NCBI GenBank assembly: GCA_964456985.1
Contig: CAYWDH010000008.1
Coordinates: 25,224-89,223, forward strand
Reading direction: 5' to 3'
DNA from: WJMT01 sp964456985
GTDB lineage: Bacteria; Acidobacteriota; Aminicenantia; Aminicenantales; Aminicenantaceae
DNA length: 64,000 nucleotides
Shown piece by piece: positions 1 to 8,808 of this stretch. The stretch's first letter is position 1. Each line of letters opens with the position of its first letter. Below the pieces are notes generated by a model. It did not search any database, was not told the DNA's origin, and saw only the letters and a list, made by a program, of their open reading frames with translations. The position numbers and the translations under genes are program-made.

Positions 1-2
1 AT

Positions 3-353
3 CATGAGAGATTAGACGGATCTGGCTATCCCTTTCATTGCAGTGCTGATGAACTCAATTCCGGGGCAAGGATCATGGCAGTAGCGGATATATTTACAGC
101 CCTTGCTGAAGATCGCCCTTACAGAAAAGGGATGACCCGAAAGGAAATAAAAAAAATACTGAAAGATTTGGCTTCAAATTCTATCCTGGACGCTAGAATT
201 GTTAATCTTCTTTTTAAAAACATTGATCAGATATCAGCTTATGTAAAGAAAAAGCAGGCTTCGGCAAAGAAATTCTACGAACAGCAATTTGGCTATGTGG
301 AGCCGAAAAAATTATCTTTTAATATAGGGGACGGGCCCGGGCATCATCAATAA
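3..353 (+). CDS. HD-GYP domain cyclic-di-GMP phosphodiesterase, 3' end (partial)
   Basis: The reading frame is open from the left edge of the window and ends at 353. It begins with H-E-R-L-D-G-S-G-Y-P, the signature of HD-GYP phosphohydrolases, followed by the family's A-R-I-M-A-V-A-D-I-F-T-A-L-x-x-x-R-P-Y-R helix. Family members hydrolyse cyclic di-GMP or related dinucleotides; the catalytic HD pair and any receiver or sensor domain lie outside the window. The ATG at 75 is internal to the domain and is not the start. The last ten residues (N-I-G-D-G-P-G-H-H-Q) and the stop codon are encoded by an interspersed repeat that starts at about 321, so the natural C-terminus was probably replaced or extended by the repeat. 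The domain call is firm; the substrate is inference. Confidence 0.85.
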   Translation, partial: HERLDGSGYPFHCSADELNSGARIMAVADIFTALAEDRPYRKGMTRKEIKKILKDLASNSILDARIVNLLFKNIDQISAYVKKKQASAKKFYEQQFGYVEPKKLSFNIGDGPGHHQ

Positions 354-423
354 TATCAATAACTTAACCATACTTTTCCACAGATCCTTACCCTGAAGAG
401 CCGCTATTTTTGGGGGCAAAAAT
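321..423 (+). repeat. Interspersed repeat, copy A (DnaA-box-like motif)
   Basis: Copy A of a ~103-bp repeat found five times in the window. It opens with AGGGGACGGGCCCGGG (palindromic GGGCCC core), continues through an AT-rich middle and TACTTTTCCACAG, and ends near a T-rich/GGGGGCAAAA tail. The TTTTCCACA inside it fits the DnaA-box consensus TTWTNCACA. Copy A is closer in its middle (ATATCAATAACTTAAC) to copy B at 2219 than to copies C-E. It overlaps the 3' end of the HD-GYP gene. Confidence 0.8.
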
Positions 424-497
424 AAGAAAATCAGCGGTCTGAAGACAACAATTTAATTGATGATTGATTAAAATTACTAATTGGTCACTATCATTGG

Positions 498-2075
498 TTA
501 GCGTGGGTACTTCGCTAACTCTAATAAGGGGAATGAGTTACGAATAATATTATGAGTATTTAATAAACCCAGAAAAGCACTTGTTAAAAAATATAATTTA
601 TGAGGATGTGAGGATAGTTTTGTACAATTATACATTTCCCAAAATGTTTTTCTTTCTTGGGTAGTGGCTTTGGTTAATATAAATTTTAAAAAACGGGCTG
701 TCATACCTATATCTCTTAAATTTACAGGTATTCGTGGCATTTTGAGCTTATCTTTCTTAGGGGATTTCTCAAAATTTTCAAAAAACGTTTTAAACCTGTG
801 AACATAATTTTCAGGTTTATATAGATTTTTCAACAACCAATATATGCCATTATAAAGCTGCTTGTGTGTCATTTGTTTTGGAATGATTGTAAATGTATTT
901 AAAGAATTTACTTGTTCAGGACTTGTTTTGGTTGTTTGTTCCCAGTCAATATACCTGTCTTCCTTTATCATACGTTTCATAAGCGGCGACCCATCAGGAG
1001 CATGGAGTGGCATAACCTGAATATTAGGAATACCAGATTCATTGAAAAAATCCAATTGTTGTTGAAAGATGGAGAGATCATCGTTGTCAAATCCAACGAT
1101 ACTGCCGGCATGGACCAATATACCGTGTTGCTGTATTCTTTTAATGTCTTCCAGCATATTACTTCTTAAATTTTGAATTTTTTTTACTTCTCCGAGGCTT
1201 TTCAAATTAGGTGTTTCAACTCCTACAGAGAATCTCGTTAAACCAGCTTTTGCAGACAATTCAAGAAATTCTTCATCTTTTGCTGCATCAATCGAAATCT
1301 GTGCAATAAAGGAAACAGGGTGACTTTTTTTACTGTTCCACTCTCCCAGAGCAACTAAAATCTCTTTTGCCCTTTTTTTATTGCCTAAAAAATTGTCATC
1401 TGCTATTAAAATAATTCGAAAAGATCCAATTTTGTATAATTGTTCAACTTCCTTAATAATATTGGAAACAGGTTTGTACCTCATTTTATTCCCCATGTAT
1501 CCATGAACGCTGCAAAATTCACACTTGTACGGACACCCGCGACTGGTCTGCATAATTCCCCAAAGGTATTTTTTCATTGTACTTCTGGGAACTCCACTAA
1601 AGTCTGGAATCGGACTTTCTGCTAAATCAATGCTTCTTTTTTCATAATATTCTGTTTTATAAGTCCCGGCTAAATAATCTCTTAGGAATTTGGGCCAGGT
1701 TCTCTCAGCTTCACCAATTATCAATACATCTGCAAATGGTCTCCACCTCTGGGGTCCTAATGTTGCAGGAGACCCTCCGCAGACTATTAATGAACCACGT
1801 CTTGAGAATTCTTGAGCTATTTCCTGCGCCCTGTTCAAATAACAGGAAAAGCCACCAATACCCACTATATCGAAAGATTCATTAAAATCTACAAGTTCTA
1901 CATCTTCATCTATGATCTTAACTTCGAAATCTGATGGAGTTAATGCCGCTAATGTTGCAAGGCTTAGGACAGGAGCTCCACCTGATCTCTTAGTGATCAG
2001 TTTTAAGATTTCTGAGACATTAACAAAGTTAATCTCAAGATTCTTGGGCAATACAAGAAGAACTTTTTTTTTCAT
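498..2075 (-). CDS. B12-binding domain radical SAM protein
   Basis: A 525-residue protein. Residues 1-150 resemble the cobalamin-binding Rossmann fold of B12-dependent radical SAM enzymes (hydrophobic strand V-L-L-V-L-P at the N-terminus, D-I-V-G-I-G-G and L-I-V-C-G-G-S-P-A further on), but no clear D-x-H-x-x-G was seen, so B12 may bind base-off in a different way. The radical SAM core follows with S-R-G-C-P-Y-K-C-E-F-C, the CxxxCxxC ligand set for the [4Fe-4S] cluster, near residues 179-187. The rest resembles the C-terminal extension of the DUF4070-type group. The start is supported by a GGAGGG ribosome site about 10 nt upstream. The gene stands alone between repeat copies A and B and its substrate cannot be read from sequence; methylation or lipid modification is possible for the family. 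Confidence 0.8.
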   Translation of the reverse strand: MKKKVLLVLPKNLEINFVNVSEILKLITKRSGGAPVLSLATLAALTPSDFEVKIIDEDVELVDFNESFDIVGIGGFSCYLNRAQEIAQEFSRRGSLIVCGGSPATLGPQRWRPFADVLIIGEAERTWPKFLRDYLAGTYKTEYYEKRSIDLAESPIPDFSGVPRSTMKKYLWGIMQTSRGCPYKCEFCSVHGYMGNKMRYKPVSNIIKEVEQLYKIGSFRIILIADDNFLGNKKRAKEILVALGEWNSKKSHPVSFIAQISIDAAKDEEFLELSAKAGLTRFSVGVETPNLKSLGEVKKIQNLRSNMLEDIKRIQQHGILVHAGSIVGFDNDDLSIFQQQLDFFNESGIPNIQVMPLHAPDGSPLMKRMIKEDRYIDWEQTTKTSPEQVNSLNTFTIIPKQMTHKQLYNGIYWLLKNLYKPENYVHRFKTFFENFEKSPKKDKLKMPRIPVNLRDIGMTARFLKFILTKATTQERKTFWEMYNCTKLSSHPHKLYFLTSAFLGLLNTHNIIRNSFPLLELAKYPR

Positions 2076-2409
2076 TTAACATTACCCTCCTATCCTTTTG
2101 AGGAATGAAGTTTTCCTTCTTATTGCTTCCACTTTTTTCTCTCTTGAACTTAAAGTAATTAGAGAAATAAGTTGTCAAGATTTTGTAAAAAAGTTATCAA
2201 AAGTTTGTTAAAAATTTAATATGGGGGACGGGCCCGGGCAACATAAATTATATCAATAACTTAACCCTACTTTTCCACAGATCCTTCCCCTGGAAAGCCG
2301 CCATTTTTGGGCCCCAAAATCACCAATTTAGGGATCACAATCAGATAATTGACTGAATGCGTTTTCATTGGTAATATAAAAATACAGCTGTAAAGAAAGG
2401 GGATTGTTG
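2076..2409. other. Intergenic region with repeat copy B and divergent promoters
   Basis: This 334-bp gap separates the minus-strand radical SAM gene from the plus-strand propeller gene. It holds the ribosome site of the radical SAM gene (near 2085), an AT-rich stretch likely to carry its promoter, repeat copy B, and about 90 bp of AT-rich leader ahead of the propeller gene. No other ORF or RNA gene was recognised. Confidence 0.6.
2219..2321 (+). repeat. Interspersed repeat, copy B (DnaA-box-like motif)
   Basis: The second copy, in the same orientation as copy A and sharing its middle section. It has GGGGGACGGGCCCGGG at the 5' end, TACTTTTCCACAG in the middle and a palindromic TTTTGGGCCCCAAAA at the 3' end. 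With copy A it brackets the radical SAM gene in direct orientation. Confidence 0.8.
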
Positions 2410-3621
2410 ATGCAACTTGATAAAAACGGCTTTCAGCAAAAAAGGGAGAACCTTATTTTAAAAGGGATCATCTTTTTATGTGCCTTTTGTCTTTTTTCGT
2501 TTGCATCTATAGGGAGTCAAATAGAAGTCAAAGATATTTATAAGACTGGAGTCATCACTCTTAAAAATAAGCCTGGATTTGGTGAGGAAACGGATTGGGA
2601 TACACTTTTTTACAATGCGGTTATAGATATCACTGTGGCGCCTGATGGATCTATTTTTGCCGCTTCCAGTCGGCAGCATACAATTTTCAAATTTGATTCC
2701 AACGGCAAGTTGATCAAGTCATTCGGGCAGAAAGGGCAGGGGCCTGGTGATTTTAATGGTCCTTGCGACCTTTCTGTACTAGACGGGATATACCTCGTTG
2801 TTGGAGAATCCCCCTTAAGTCATCGCATCAGTCTTTTTGATCTGGAGGGACATTTTGTTAAAGTTCTCAAAACCACAAAAAGCGTGTTTAATCCCATTGC
2901 TCTTAGAGATGGGAAGATTGCCTATGTATCTCTTTCTCATGTGGATGACAGTAGAGATCCCCTAGCTCAAATTCAGATTGTTTATATTAAAGACATTTCC
3001 AGTCAAGAAGAAATCAAGGTAAGTTCTTATAAAACAGTCTTCCCCCGCACAATCCCTTTAAAATCCGGAACCAGTTTTAGTTTCGGAGAGGAGACAGGAG
3101 CATGGACTTATCTTTCTCTAACCAAGGACAGGAACCTGATCGTTGGGATTTCAAATCAACCGGTTTTAACCGTTTATTCCCCGGATGGAGAAAAGCTTTA
3201 TGAAATAACATTGAGAGGGAAAGCCCTACCGCTTACTCGCTCTGTCATTCAGCGTTTTAAAGAGAGTATGTTGAATAAGCACAGAAGGAACTCGAGCTTA
3301 ATGCAAGAACTGGAAAAGGCAGATCTGAAACTCCTTTTTGATGAATACCTGCCGCTTTATCGGGCGCTCTTGACAGATGAGGCTGGGCATATTCTGGTTT
3401 TTCGGAGGGACGGATACTTTTTTGAATATCCGAATACTTTCGAGGTGTATACGTCCGAAGGGGATTTTATTTGTGAGACAGAAATAAAAACCAGGGATTA
3501 CAAGCTCCTCATCAGCCGATATAGCAAACACATGTGTTTCACCGATGATGGACTCATCGCCCTTGTGGAGCCTCTCAATTCCCCTCAATTCCGCCTTGAG
3601 ATCATCAAAGTTGCGTATTAA
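2410..3621 (+). CDS. Secreted six-bladed beta-propeller protein
   Basis: A 403-residue protein with an N-terminal basic region and hydrophobic signal segment (about residues 14-35, no clear lipobox), then a six-bladed propeller of the NHL/TolB-like type. The hallmark is K-S-F-G-Q-K-G-Q-G-P-G-D-F near residue 108, preceded by a blade strand that reads I-F-K-F-D-S-N-G-K-L. It is expected to act in the periplasm or on the cell surface; ligand and partners are unknown for this family. I prefer the ATG at 2410 (AAAGGGG ribosome site about 8 nt upstream) over the TTG codons at 2404 and 2407. It is monocistronic, downstream of repeat copy B, and one of at least sixteen propeller genes in the window. 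Confidence 0.75.
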   Translation: MQLDKNGFQQKRENLILKGIIFLCAFCLFSFASIGSQIEVKDIYKTGVITLKNKPGFGEETDWDTLFYNAVIDITVAPDGSIFAASSRQHTIFKFDSNGKLIKSFGQKGQGPGDFNGPCDLSVLDGIYLVVGESPLSHRISLFDLEGHFVKVLKTTKSVFNPIALRDGKIAYVSLSHVDDSRDPLAQIQIVYIKDISSQEEIKVSSYKTVFPRTIPLKSGTSFSFGEETGAWTYLSLTKDRNLIVGISNQPVLTVYSPDGEKLYEITLRGKALPLTRSVIQRFKESMLNKHRRNSSLMQELEKADLKLLFDEYLPLYRALLTDEAGHILVFRRDGYFFEYPNTFEVYTSEGDFICETEIKTRDYKLLISRYSKHMCFTDDGLIALVEPLNSPQFRLEIIKVAY

Positions 3622-3649
3622 GGATACTGTTTAAAGAAAAGAAATCTTC

Positions 3650-5737
3650 CTATTTAACCGTTGTCTTAACAGAAAAGAACTTGTATTTATGGTAGGTGAC
3701 TTTCATCTCAGACACCTTGGAAAAGCCCTCATGCGGATCAGAATAGGCTTCCTTAAAAATTATCCGTGTAGGATAGCGAAGACCATCTTTTTCCAGGCCA
3801 AAATCGAGCTCTATGTTTATCCTGGGAGTGGCGCCCCGGCTTACATAATCCGCCTGTATCCTTTCATATCCCCCCAGTGATTCGGCCTCGATTTCCATCT
3901 TTAAAACAGATCCATCTTCTTTATCCACCCACACCTTCCCGTAATTCGGTTTTCCAGTGATCAGTTTTTTTGGCTTTGCCTCAATGACCCATGCCGCTCG
4001 CCCGTCTACTGATTCTTCCTTCAGTATGGAATAATTGTAAAACTTTTGAGAATCCTCACTGAGCAGTCCGATTGGTCCGTAAATGGGTTTGTACATATAG
4101 AATCGCTTCGTCTCAAGCGGAGCATAAGCTTCATGTCTGAGATTCCCATTCTCCATCTCCAGGATCCGCCGTTCCATGACCCGGCCCTGTTTGCGGATTA
4201 ACTGATAGTCATAGACATATGAATTTTTTTCTCCGTTGTTGAACCTCGAGATTGTAAAAATTGGATCGGGTTTTAATTTATTTCTCTCTTTTGGAGGGTG
4301 GCGTCTGTCCACAATAAAACGGGAATTTGTGTTACTGGGGAAGATGGTTTCCGTTATCTTTTCCTGACAAACGAAATAGAGGGCTGTATCTTCAAGCCTC
4401 TGACAGTAGCGGGCGGTTTCCGTTAAGATCGAATCAATAGAGGATGGGCTGCGGAGGTGAGTCTCTGGCTCGTCGGGATGTTCTTTTTCGTCTAACTTGA
4501 AATCGACATCAACCTCGTACTCAGCGGTTACAGGTTTTCCGTCCTTTATCTTTGGTTCGTACTTCCACTGCCTGAGCGCAGCCACAGCAGCTGCATCAAT
4601 CTCCGGGTGAAGAGGCTTTGAAATCCGCACCTCTGAAACATCACCAGCTTTGTCCACCTCTAATCCTGCCTTCACAACTCCCTGGATCCCTTTCTTCTGG
4701 CAGTCTTCAGGAAATTCTGGCCTGACCAGGACTAAAGGTTGGGATGGGATCGATTCTTCTTCAGGAAGCGCGCTTTTTTGAACTTCTATAAACCATTCCT
4801 TTAACAAATCTATGACGGGGTAGATTTTTTTCTTAAAATATTTAATCCGACTTCTTCTTAAGCACTTATCCGGATCCTCCTGAAATTTCTCCATACACTT
4901 CTGGGAACAGAACAGGAAGGTATAGCCTTTATACACAAGAGATGCCTCAGCTCTGTTTTTTTCTTCAATCCCATCCCCTCTCCCTACGATCTTTCCGCAT
5001 ACAGGGTCAGCGTCACTGACATTGAAAAAGTCCAATTTGGTGCCAACCAATCCTGCTGTAAACTGTCTGGCATCTCTTTTGAACGCTTGGAGAGCAAGAA
5101 AGTAGGAATGGTCGCAGGTAGGAAGGACTAGTATCACAGGCTCATTAAGGGGTATGGTCAGCTTTGTGTCCAGCCACTTTTCTCCACCAACACCATCTTC
5201 AATTTTTTGAGTTTCCACAAACAACATAAAATCGCCGTAACTGACTTCACGCTTTAATCGCACAAAAGGTTCATAATGGTAGCGGATTTCGTTTGGTCTG
5301 TACTTAAAAGCCTCCACTTTTAGAGTCAGGATGTTTCCTTTTAAAGAGAGAGGATAAAATTGTATGGGATATAAATAAAAATAGTTTGCCCTCACTGCCT
5401 GGTTGAGGTTTTCCGCTTTTCCGTCCCAGACCATGGCTGCGGATGTTAAACCTATGACATAAGGAACTTGGCAAATGGAGCTCACCTCATCCCTCAGGAA
5501 TGTGAACGCATCCTCACCGGGTTTTCTGCTTTCCGGATGGATATGCAGTGTGATGGGCCTGGGGAGAGAAGATATAGCCGGATCAGCTCCGGGTTTAAGC
5601 CCCTCCCTAAATCCCCTCATCAGGTAAGAATGGATGACAATCTCATCTTGAGCGTAACAAAGGCCTGTTGTGCCCGCAAAGAAAAGCAGTAAAAGTAGCA
5701 CAATGAGATATTTTAGGTCACTATTTTTGGTTCTCAT
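3650..5737 (-). CDS. YHS domain-TonB C-terminal domain fusion protein, secreted
   Basis: A 695-residue protein with a signal peptide (residues 7-30, ending near C-Y-A-Q). Residues about 30-240 are a unique region. Around 240-300 is a YHS-like metal-binding module (D-P-V-C-G-K ... Y-K-G-Y-T-F-L-F-C-S-Q-K-C-M-E-K-F). Around 330-420 is a TonB C-terminal domain (P-E-F-P-E-D-C-Q-K-K-G-I-Q-G-V-V ... D-A-A-A-V-A-A-L-R-Q-W-K-Y-E-P). The last ~250 residues resemble an outer-membrane lipoprotein-carrier-like beta sheet domain. TonB_C normally binds TonB boxes on outer-membrane receptors, but the usual N-terminal membrane anchor and Pro-rich linker are missing here, so it is probably a free periplasmic protein. 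It is followed downstream on the same strand by nothing obvious; the propeller gene at 5773 lies 35 bp upstream and may be co-transcribed. Confidence 0.7.
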   Translation of the reverse strand: MRTKNSDLKYLIVLLLLLFFAGTTGLCYAQDEIVIHSYLMRGFREGLKPGADPAISSLPRPITLHIHPESRKPGEDAFTFLRDEVSSICQVPYVIGLTSAAMVWDGKAENLNQAVRANYFYLYPIQFYPLSLKGNILTLKVEAFKYRPNEIRYHYEPFVRLKREVSYGDFMLFVETQKIEDGVGGEKWLDTKLTIPLNEPVILVLPTCDHSYFLALQAFKRDARQFTAGLVGTKLDFFNVSDADPVCGKIVGRGDGIEEKNRAEASLVYKGYTFLFCSQKCMEKFQEDPDKCLRRSRIKYFKKKIYPVIDLLKEWFIEVQKSALPEEESIPSQPLVLVRPEFPEDCQKKGIQGVVKAGLEVDKAGDVSEVRISKPLHPEIDAAAVAALRQWKYEPKIKDGKPVTAEYEVDVDFKLDEKEHPDEPETHLRSPSSIDSILTETARYCQRLEDTALYFVCQEKITETIFPSNTNSRFIVDRRHPPKERNKLKPDPIFTISRFNNGEKNSYVYDYQLIRKQGRVMERRILEMENGNLRHEAYAPLETKRFYMYKPIYGPIGLLSEDSQKFYNYSILKEESVDGRAAWVIEAKPKKLITGKPNYGKVWVDKEDGSVLKMEIEAESLGGYERIQADYVSRGATPRINIELDFGLEKDGLRYPTRIIFKEAYSDPHEGFSKVSEMKVTYHKYKFFSVKTTVK

Positions 5738-5772
5738 CTCGATTTCGTTTCCGAACGTCTTCTTTTAAAATA

Positions 5773-6948
5773 TTACTTCCAAATCATCCTATAGACAACT
5801 AATTCCTTATATCCTGAAGCCTTCTCTTGTATACAATAGAAACGACCATTCTTGGCTTTGGCTATATTCCCTCTACCCACGCTGTGCCCTGGATACATCA
5901 ACAAACTGAAACTGGGCATACTTTTTCTTGCTATAAAAACGCCTTCTGGATTGAATATGTCATGGATATATTCGTTTTCATTTACGCCTTTTTCATAAGT
6001 TCTGACATAGAGACGTCCTGTATCATCCAGGAAAAAATAATGAAAAGGAGGCATTTGATCAGGAATGATGACCCTGTCTTTAAATCGCCCCATATTAGAA
6101 AGCAAAGTATCAATAAAATCCTGAGTTGGTTTTACGGGTTTATATTTCTTCCTGATTTTTCTTGTAAGATTACCATCTAAATCAAATTTCAAGATTTCAT
6201 ATCCACGAGACTCGTGACCAACAAAGATATTCTTATCCATGATCTGATACATAAAGACACGAGGCGAGCCTTTTCTTTTCGTTTGGTTGGCCATGAAGGT
6301 TTGGCCATAATCGCACCTATCAAGCTCTAACAGTATCTGAAATTCAGAGTCACACAATTCAAGCGAATCAAAGCGGTGTTTTGAGGAAAAGTCAAAATTG
6401 TCCGTATATTTTAGATAGTTATTATTCTTTAGGGGAAACAGAACGAATAAGCGGCTGCTTTTAAGCATGATCTGAGTTTCCTTGATCAAAGCCCCTTGTT
6501 TATTAAAATAATACAACTTGAACTTGCTTTGATCTTGTATCAGAATTTCATCTCTTTCAGTGATATATGCATTTATCGGAGCCATGATCTCTCCGGGGCC
6601 TTGCCCGCTGATACCGAATGAGTTGGAAAAATTGCCTTCTCTATCAAATCTATAAACCAAATGTTCTTTTTGATCTGGTCTTTGAAAAAAATATATACTC
6701 CCTTCTAAGTCAATGTCAAAACCACCGATATCCACCAGACCTACTGCAGCAATTTCCTCTCTCTCAGTATCTATTGTGAATAGTTCCTCAAGCTGAAGAG
6801 TCGATGGCTCTCCTTTTATCTTGTATGGCTCCAGTCGGTTTATAACAACTTCCACACCGTCCTCAATAATTTTATTAACTTCATCTTTTTTTGGGCCGCA
6901 GTAGATACATAAGAATAATATCGAAAGCAAAAGAACTATTTTTTTCAT
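5773..6948 (-). CDS. Six-bladed beta-propeller lipoprotein (subfamily A)
   Basis: A 391-residue lipoprotein: M-K-K-I-V-L-L-L ... L-C-I-Y-C-G, a lipobox with the acylated Cys about residue 17. It has the subfamily A N-terminal signature (E-D-G-V-E-V-V-I-N-R-L-E-P-Y-K-I, then I-D-T-E-R-E-E-I ... G-L-V-D-I) and the C-terminal ending Y-K-E-L-V-V-Y-R-M-I-W-K. The propeller motif reads N-S-F-G-I-S-G-Q-G-P-G-E-I. An in-frame upstream start at 6978 is possible, but the ATG at 6948 has a GGGGAG site 7-8 nt upstream and gives a normal signal peptide. Paralogues: 7316, 45221, 61446 and the remnant at 48740. Function unknown. Confidence 0.8.
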   Translation of the reverse strand: MKKIVLLLSILFLCIYCGPKKDEVNKIIEDGVEVVINRLEPYKIKGEPSTLQLEELFTIDTEREEIAAVGLVDIGGFDIDLEGSIYFFQRPDQKEHLVYRFDREGNFSNSFGISGQGPGEIMAPINAYITERDEILIQDQSKFKLYYFNKQGALIKETQIMLKSSRLFVLFPLKNNNYLKYTDNFDFSSKHRFDSLELCDSEFQILLELDRCDYGQTFMANQTKRKGSPRVFMYQIMDKNIFVGHESRGYEILKFDLDGNLTRKIRKKYKPVKPTQDFIDTLLSNMGRFKDRVIIPDQMPPFHYFFLDDTGRLYVRTYEKGVNENEYIHDIFNPEGVFIARKSMPSFSLLMYPGHSVGRGNIAKAKNGRFYCIQEKASGYKELVVYRMIWK

Positions 6949-7142
6949 ACGTACACTCCCCGGTTTCCAAATATTCAATGGTGCAGTTCTTTTATGGCCC
7001 TTATTAATAGAGACTTAGATATATGATGGTTTTATCTATTCTATCATATAAATTGTGCTCATATATAATTAATCGAAACAATCCTTTTGCCTGTGTTTTG
7101 TATTTTGTTATAATAGCTTCAGTTTTAACTCATCTGTGATGT

Positions 7143-7216
<74 letters not shown>

Positions 7217-7315
7217 TTTTTCTCTATATTTGCCTCCTTAAAGAATAAGCCAGAATTCTCATTGACAGAATAAGTTTCCTTTTTTTAATATGGTTGATGT
7301 CCATGCAGAAAGCAG

Positions 7316-8488
7316 ATGGATGAATCAATAATGAGAAACAAAACAGATATTTTTCCCATCATCCTATTATTATCCATATCGCTCCTTTTTATTTCCTGTG
7401 CACAAAAACAAGAGAAGGTGAAGAGAATTCAAGAAGACGGGATTGAAGTGGTTTTGAATCAAAAGGAGCCGTATAAGATCAAAAATATCACCTCAAATCT
7501 GATCCTCGAACACGAGATGTCTATTGACACGGAAAGGGATGAAATCGTCGAAACCGGATTGGTAGATATCGAAACATTTGATGTGGATGATGAAGGGAAC
7601 ATCTTTCTCATTAGATGGGCCAGCAATGAAGACTTTGTTTATAAATTCGACAGCCAGGGAAACTTTGTGAAATCATTTGTGCGCAGGGGACAGGGCCCCG
7701 GAGAGATCGAATGGGGTGGTTCTGTGAGATATATAGGGGATAACAAACTCAAGATCAAAGATCCGAGCGAGATCAGATATTCAATCTACAACACAGAGGG
7801 AGAATTTTTAAGGGATGTGCGGCTGAACTCACATATAAACATCATTAAAATTTTCGACAATGAAAAACAACTGGTTTACTGGCAGGATATGTCTCCCAGT
7901 GGAGATAAACATATCGATCATTTGGGTCTTTGTGACTCTAAATTTGAAAATATGAAGGAAATCTACGTCTGCAGTTTTCCTAATAGTCGAGTTGCTGAGA
8001 AAGTCTATATCCCGAGATATTCTTGGGTAGAAGGCACCTCTGAAGAAAAAATATTCATAGGAGATGGAGAGAAGGGTTATGAAATTTTGGTGTTTGATTT
8101 GGAAGGGAATATGATCCGGAAGATCAAGAAGGAATATGATCCGGTCGAACTCTCAGAGGAATATATAAATAATTTCAACGAAAGAAAAAGGAAAATCCCA
8201 AGTCTGGAGAAATACGTTCTTCGCAAACACTTTCCTCCGTTTCAATACTTTTTTACTGATGAAGAAAGACGACTCTATGTGATGACCTATGAAAATGGCA
8301 CAAGTCCCAATGAATGGATGTTTGACATTTTCACGCCTGACGGTGTCTTTTCCGCAAGAGTCCCCATCAAGAACCGATTGGAATCCCAGGAAGTCACCAT
8401 CCTGTCCAAGCATAACCGCATCTATAGTGTGTGCGAAAAGGGAAACGGGTATAAGGAATTAGTGGTTTATAAGATGCGGTGGGAATAG
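7316..8488 (+). CDS. Six-bladed beta-propeller lipoprotein (subfamily A)
   Basis: A 390-residue lipoprotein with lipobox L-L-F-I-S-C. It shares with the gene at 5773 the E-D-G-I-E-V-V-L-N-Q-K-E-P-Y-K-I start, I-D-T-E-R-D-E-I ... G-L-V-D-I-E, and the ending Y-K-E-L-V-V-Y-K-M-R-W-E. The blade motif is K-S-F-V-R-R-G-Q-G-P-G-E-I. The two genes are divergent around tRNA-Arg and look like an old inverted duplication. An alternative ATG at 7331 removes five residues before the signal peptide; neither start has a strong ribosome site. Function unknown; a cell-envelope location is inferred from the lipobox. Confidence 0.8.
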   Translation: MDESIMRNKTDIFPIILLLSISLLFISCAQKQEKVKRIQEDGIEVVLNQKEPYKIKNITSNLILEHEMSIDTERDEIVETGLVDIETFDVDDEGNIFLIRWASNEDFVYKFDSQGNFVKSFVRRGQGPGEIEWGGSVRYIGDNKLKIKDPSEIRYSIYNTEGEFLRDVRLNSHINIIKIFDNEKQLVYWQDMSPSGDKHIDHLGLCDSKFENMKEIYVCSFPNSRVAEKVYIPRYSWVEGTSEEKIFIGDGEKGYEILVFDLEGNMIRKIKKEYDPVELSEEYINNFNERKRKIPSLEKYVLRKHFPPFQYFFTDEERRLYVMTYENGTSPNEWMFDIFTPDGVFSARVPIKNRLESQEVTILSKHNRIYSVCEKGNGYKELVVYKMRWE

Positions 8489-8529
8489 GATCAGGCATTG
8501 CGAATTGGCCAAGGTAGAAGGATTTGAGT

Positions 8530-8560
8530 TCCGGACTCCAGGCGCATCCGGAGCTTTTAT
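8530..8560. terminator. Possible bidirectional terminator
   Basis: TCCGGA at 8530-8535 can pair with TCCGGA at 8547-8552, followed by GCTTTTAT on the + strand. It lies between the convergent propeller gene (ends 8488) and the Cys-rich gene (ends 8565). The stem is short and the T run is weak. Confidence 0.3.
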
Positions 8561-8564
8561 GATC

Positions 8565-8741
8565 CTACTTTTTTAATTTTTCCAGCGATGCATCCACTTG
8601 TTTTAGTTTCTTCTCCAGGAATTTTTTCGTGTTTTTAAGCTGTTCGATCTTTTCTTCTTCTGTGGGTTCGAGTCCGCAGCAACAGGAATGAAATGCCGGG
8701 GCGCATGGGCTGTGAAAGCCTTGGTATTGAGGACCGCACAC
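8565..8741 (-). CDS. Small Cys-rich coiled-coil protein, ArsR-linked
   Basis: A 58-residue protein starting at GTG 8741, chosen because the strong AAAGGAGGT ribosome site is 8 nt upstream; the GTG at 8750 sits directly on that site. Residues 2-22 hold Cys2, Cys13 and Cys20-Cys22 plus His10 and His18, a likely metal or thiol-reactive cluster. Residues about 26-58 are a charged heptad-like helix (E-E-E-K-I-E-Q-L-K-N ...), probably a coiled coil. It resembles the short DUF5320-like proteins often found beside metal or redox regulators, but I cannot assign a family with certainty. An operator-like palindrome at 8776 matches one ahead of arsR, so the two genes are probably co-regulated. Confidence 0.65.
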   Translation of the reverse strand: MCGPQYQGFHSPCAPAFHSCCCGLEPTEEEKIEQLKNTKKFLEKKLKQVDASLEKLKK

Positions 8742-8775
8742 TTTTATCACCTCCTTTGTTATTAATTTAAGTAAT

Positions 8776-8789
8776 TTAGCATATGCTAA
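8776..8789. promoter_or_regulatory. Operator-like palindrome upstream of the Cys-rich gene
   Basis: A perfect 14-bp palindrome, TTAGCATATGCTAA, in the gap between arsR and the Cys-rich gene. It shares the pattern TTAG-Y-A-W-W-TGCTAA with the site ahead of arsR, as expected for an ArsR operator. Confidence 0.6.
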
Positions 8790-8808
8790 TATATCAGCAC
8801 AAAATTTT

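Noticed and set aside
321..423. Repeat as a riboswitch or a tRNA-like RNA gene
   Set aside because: Copies occur downstream of genes, between convergent genes and ahead of genes, so no constant relation to a downstream gene exists, and no known RNA family structure was recognised.
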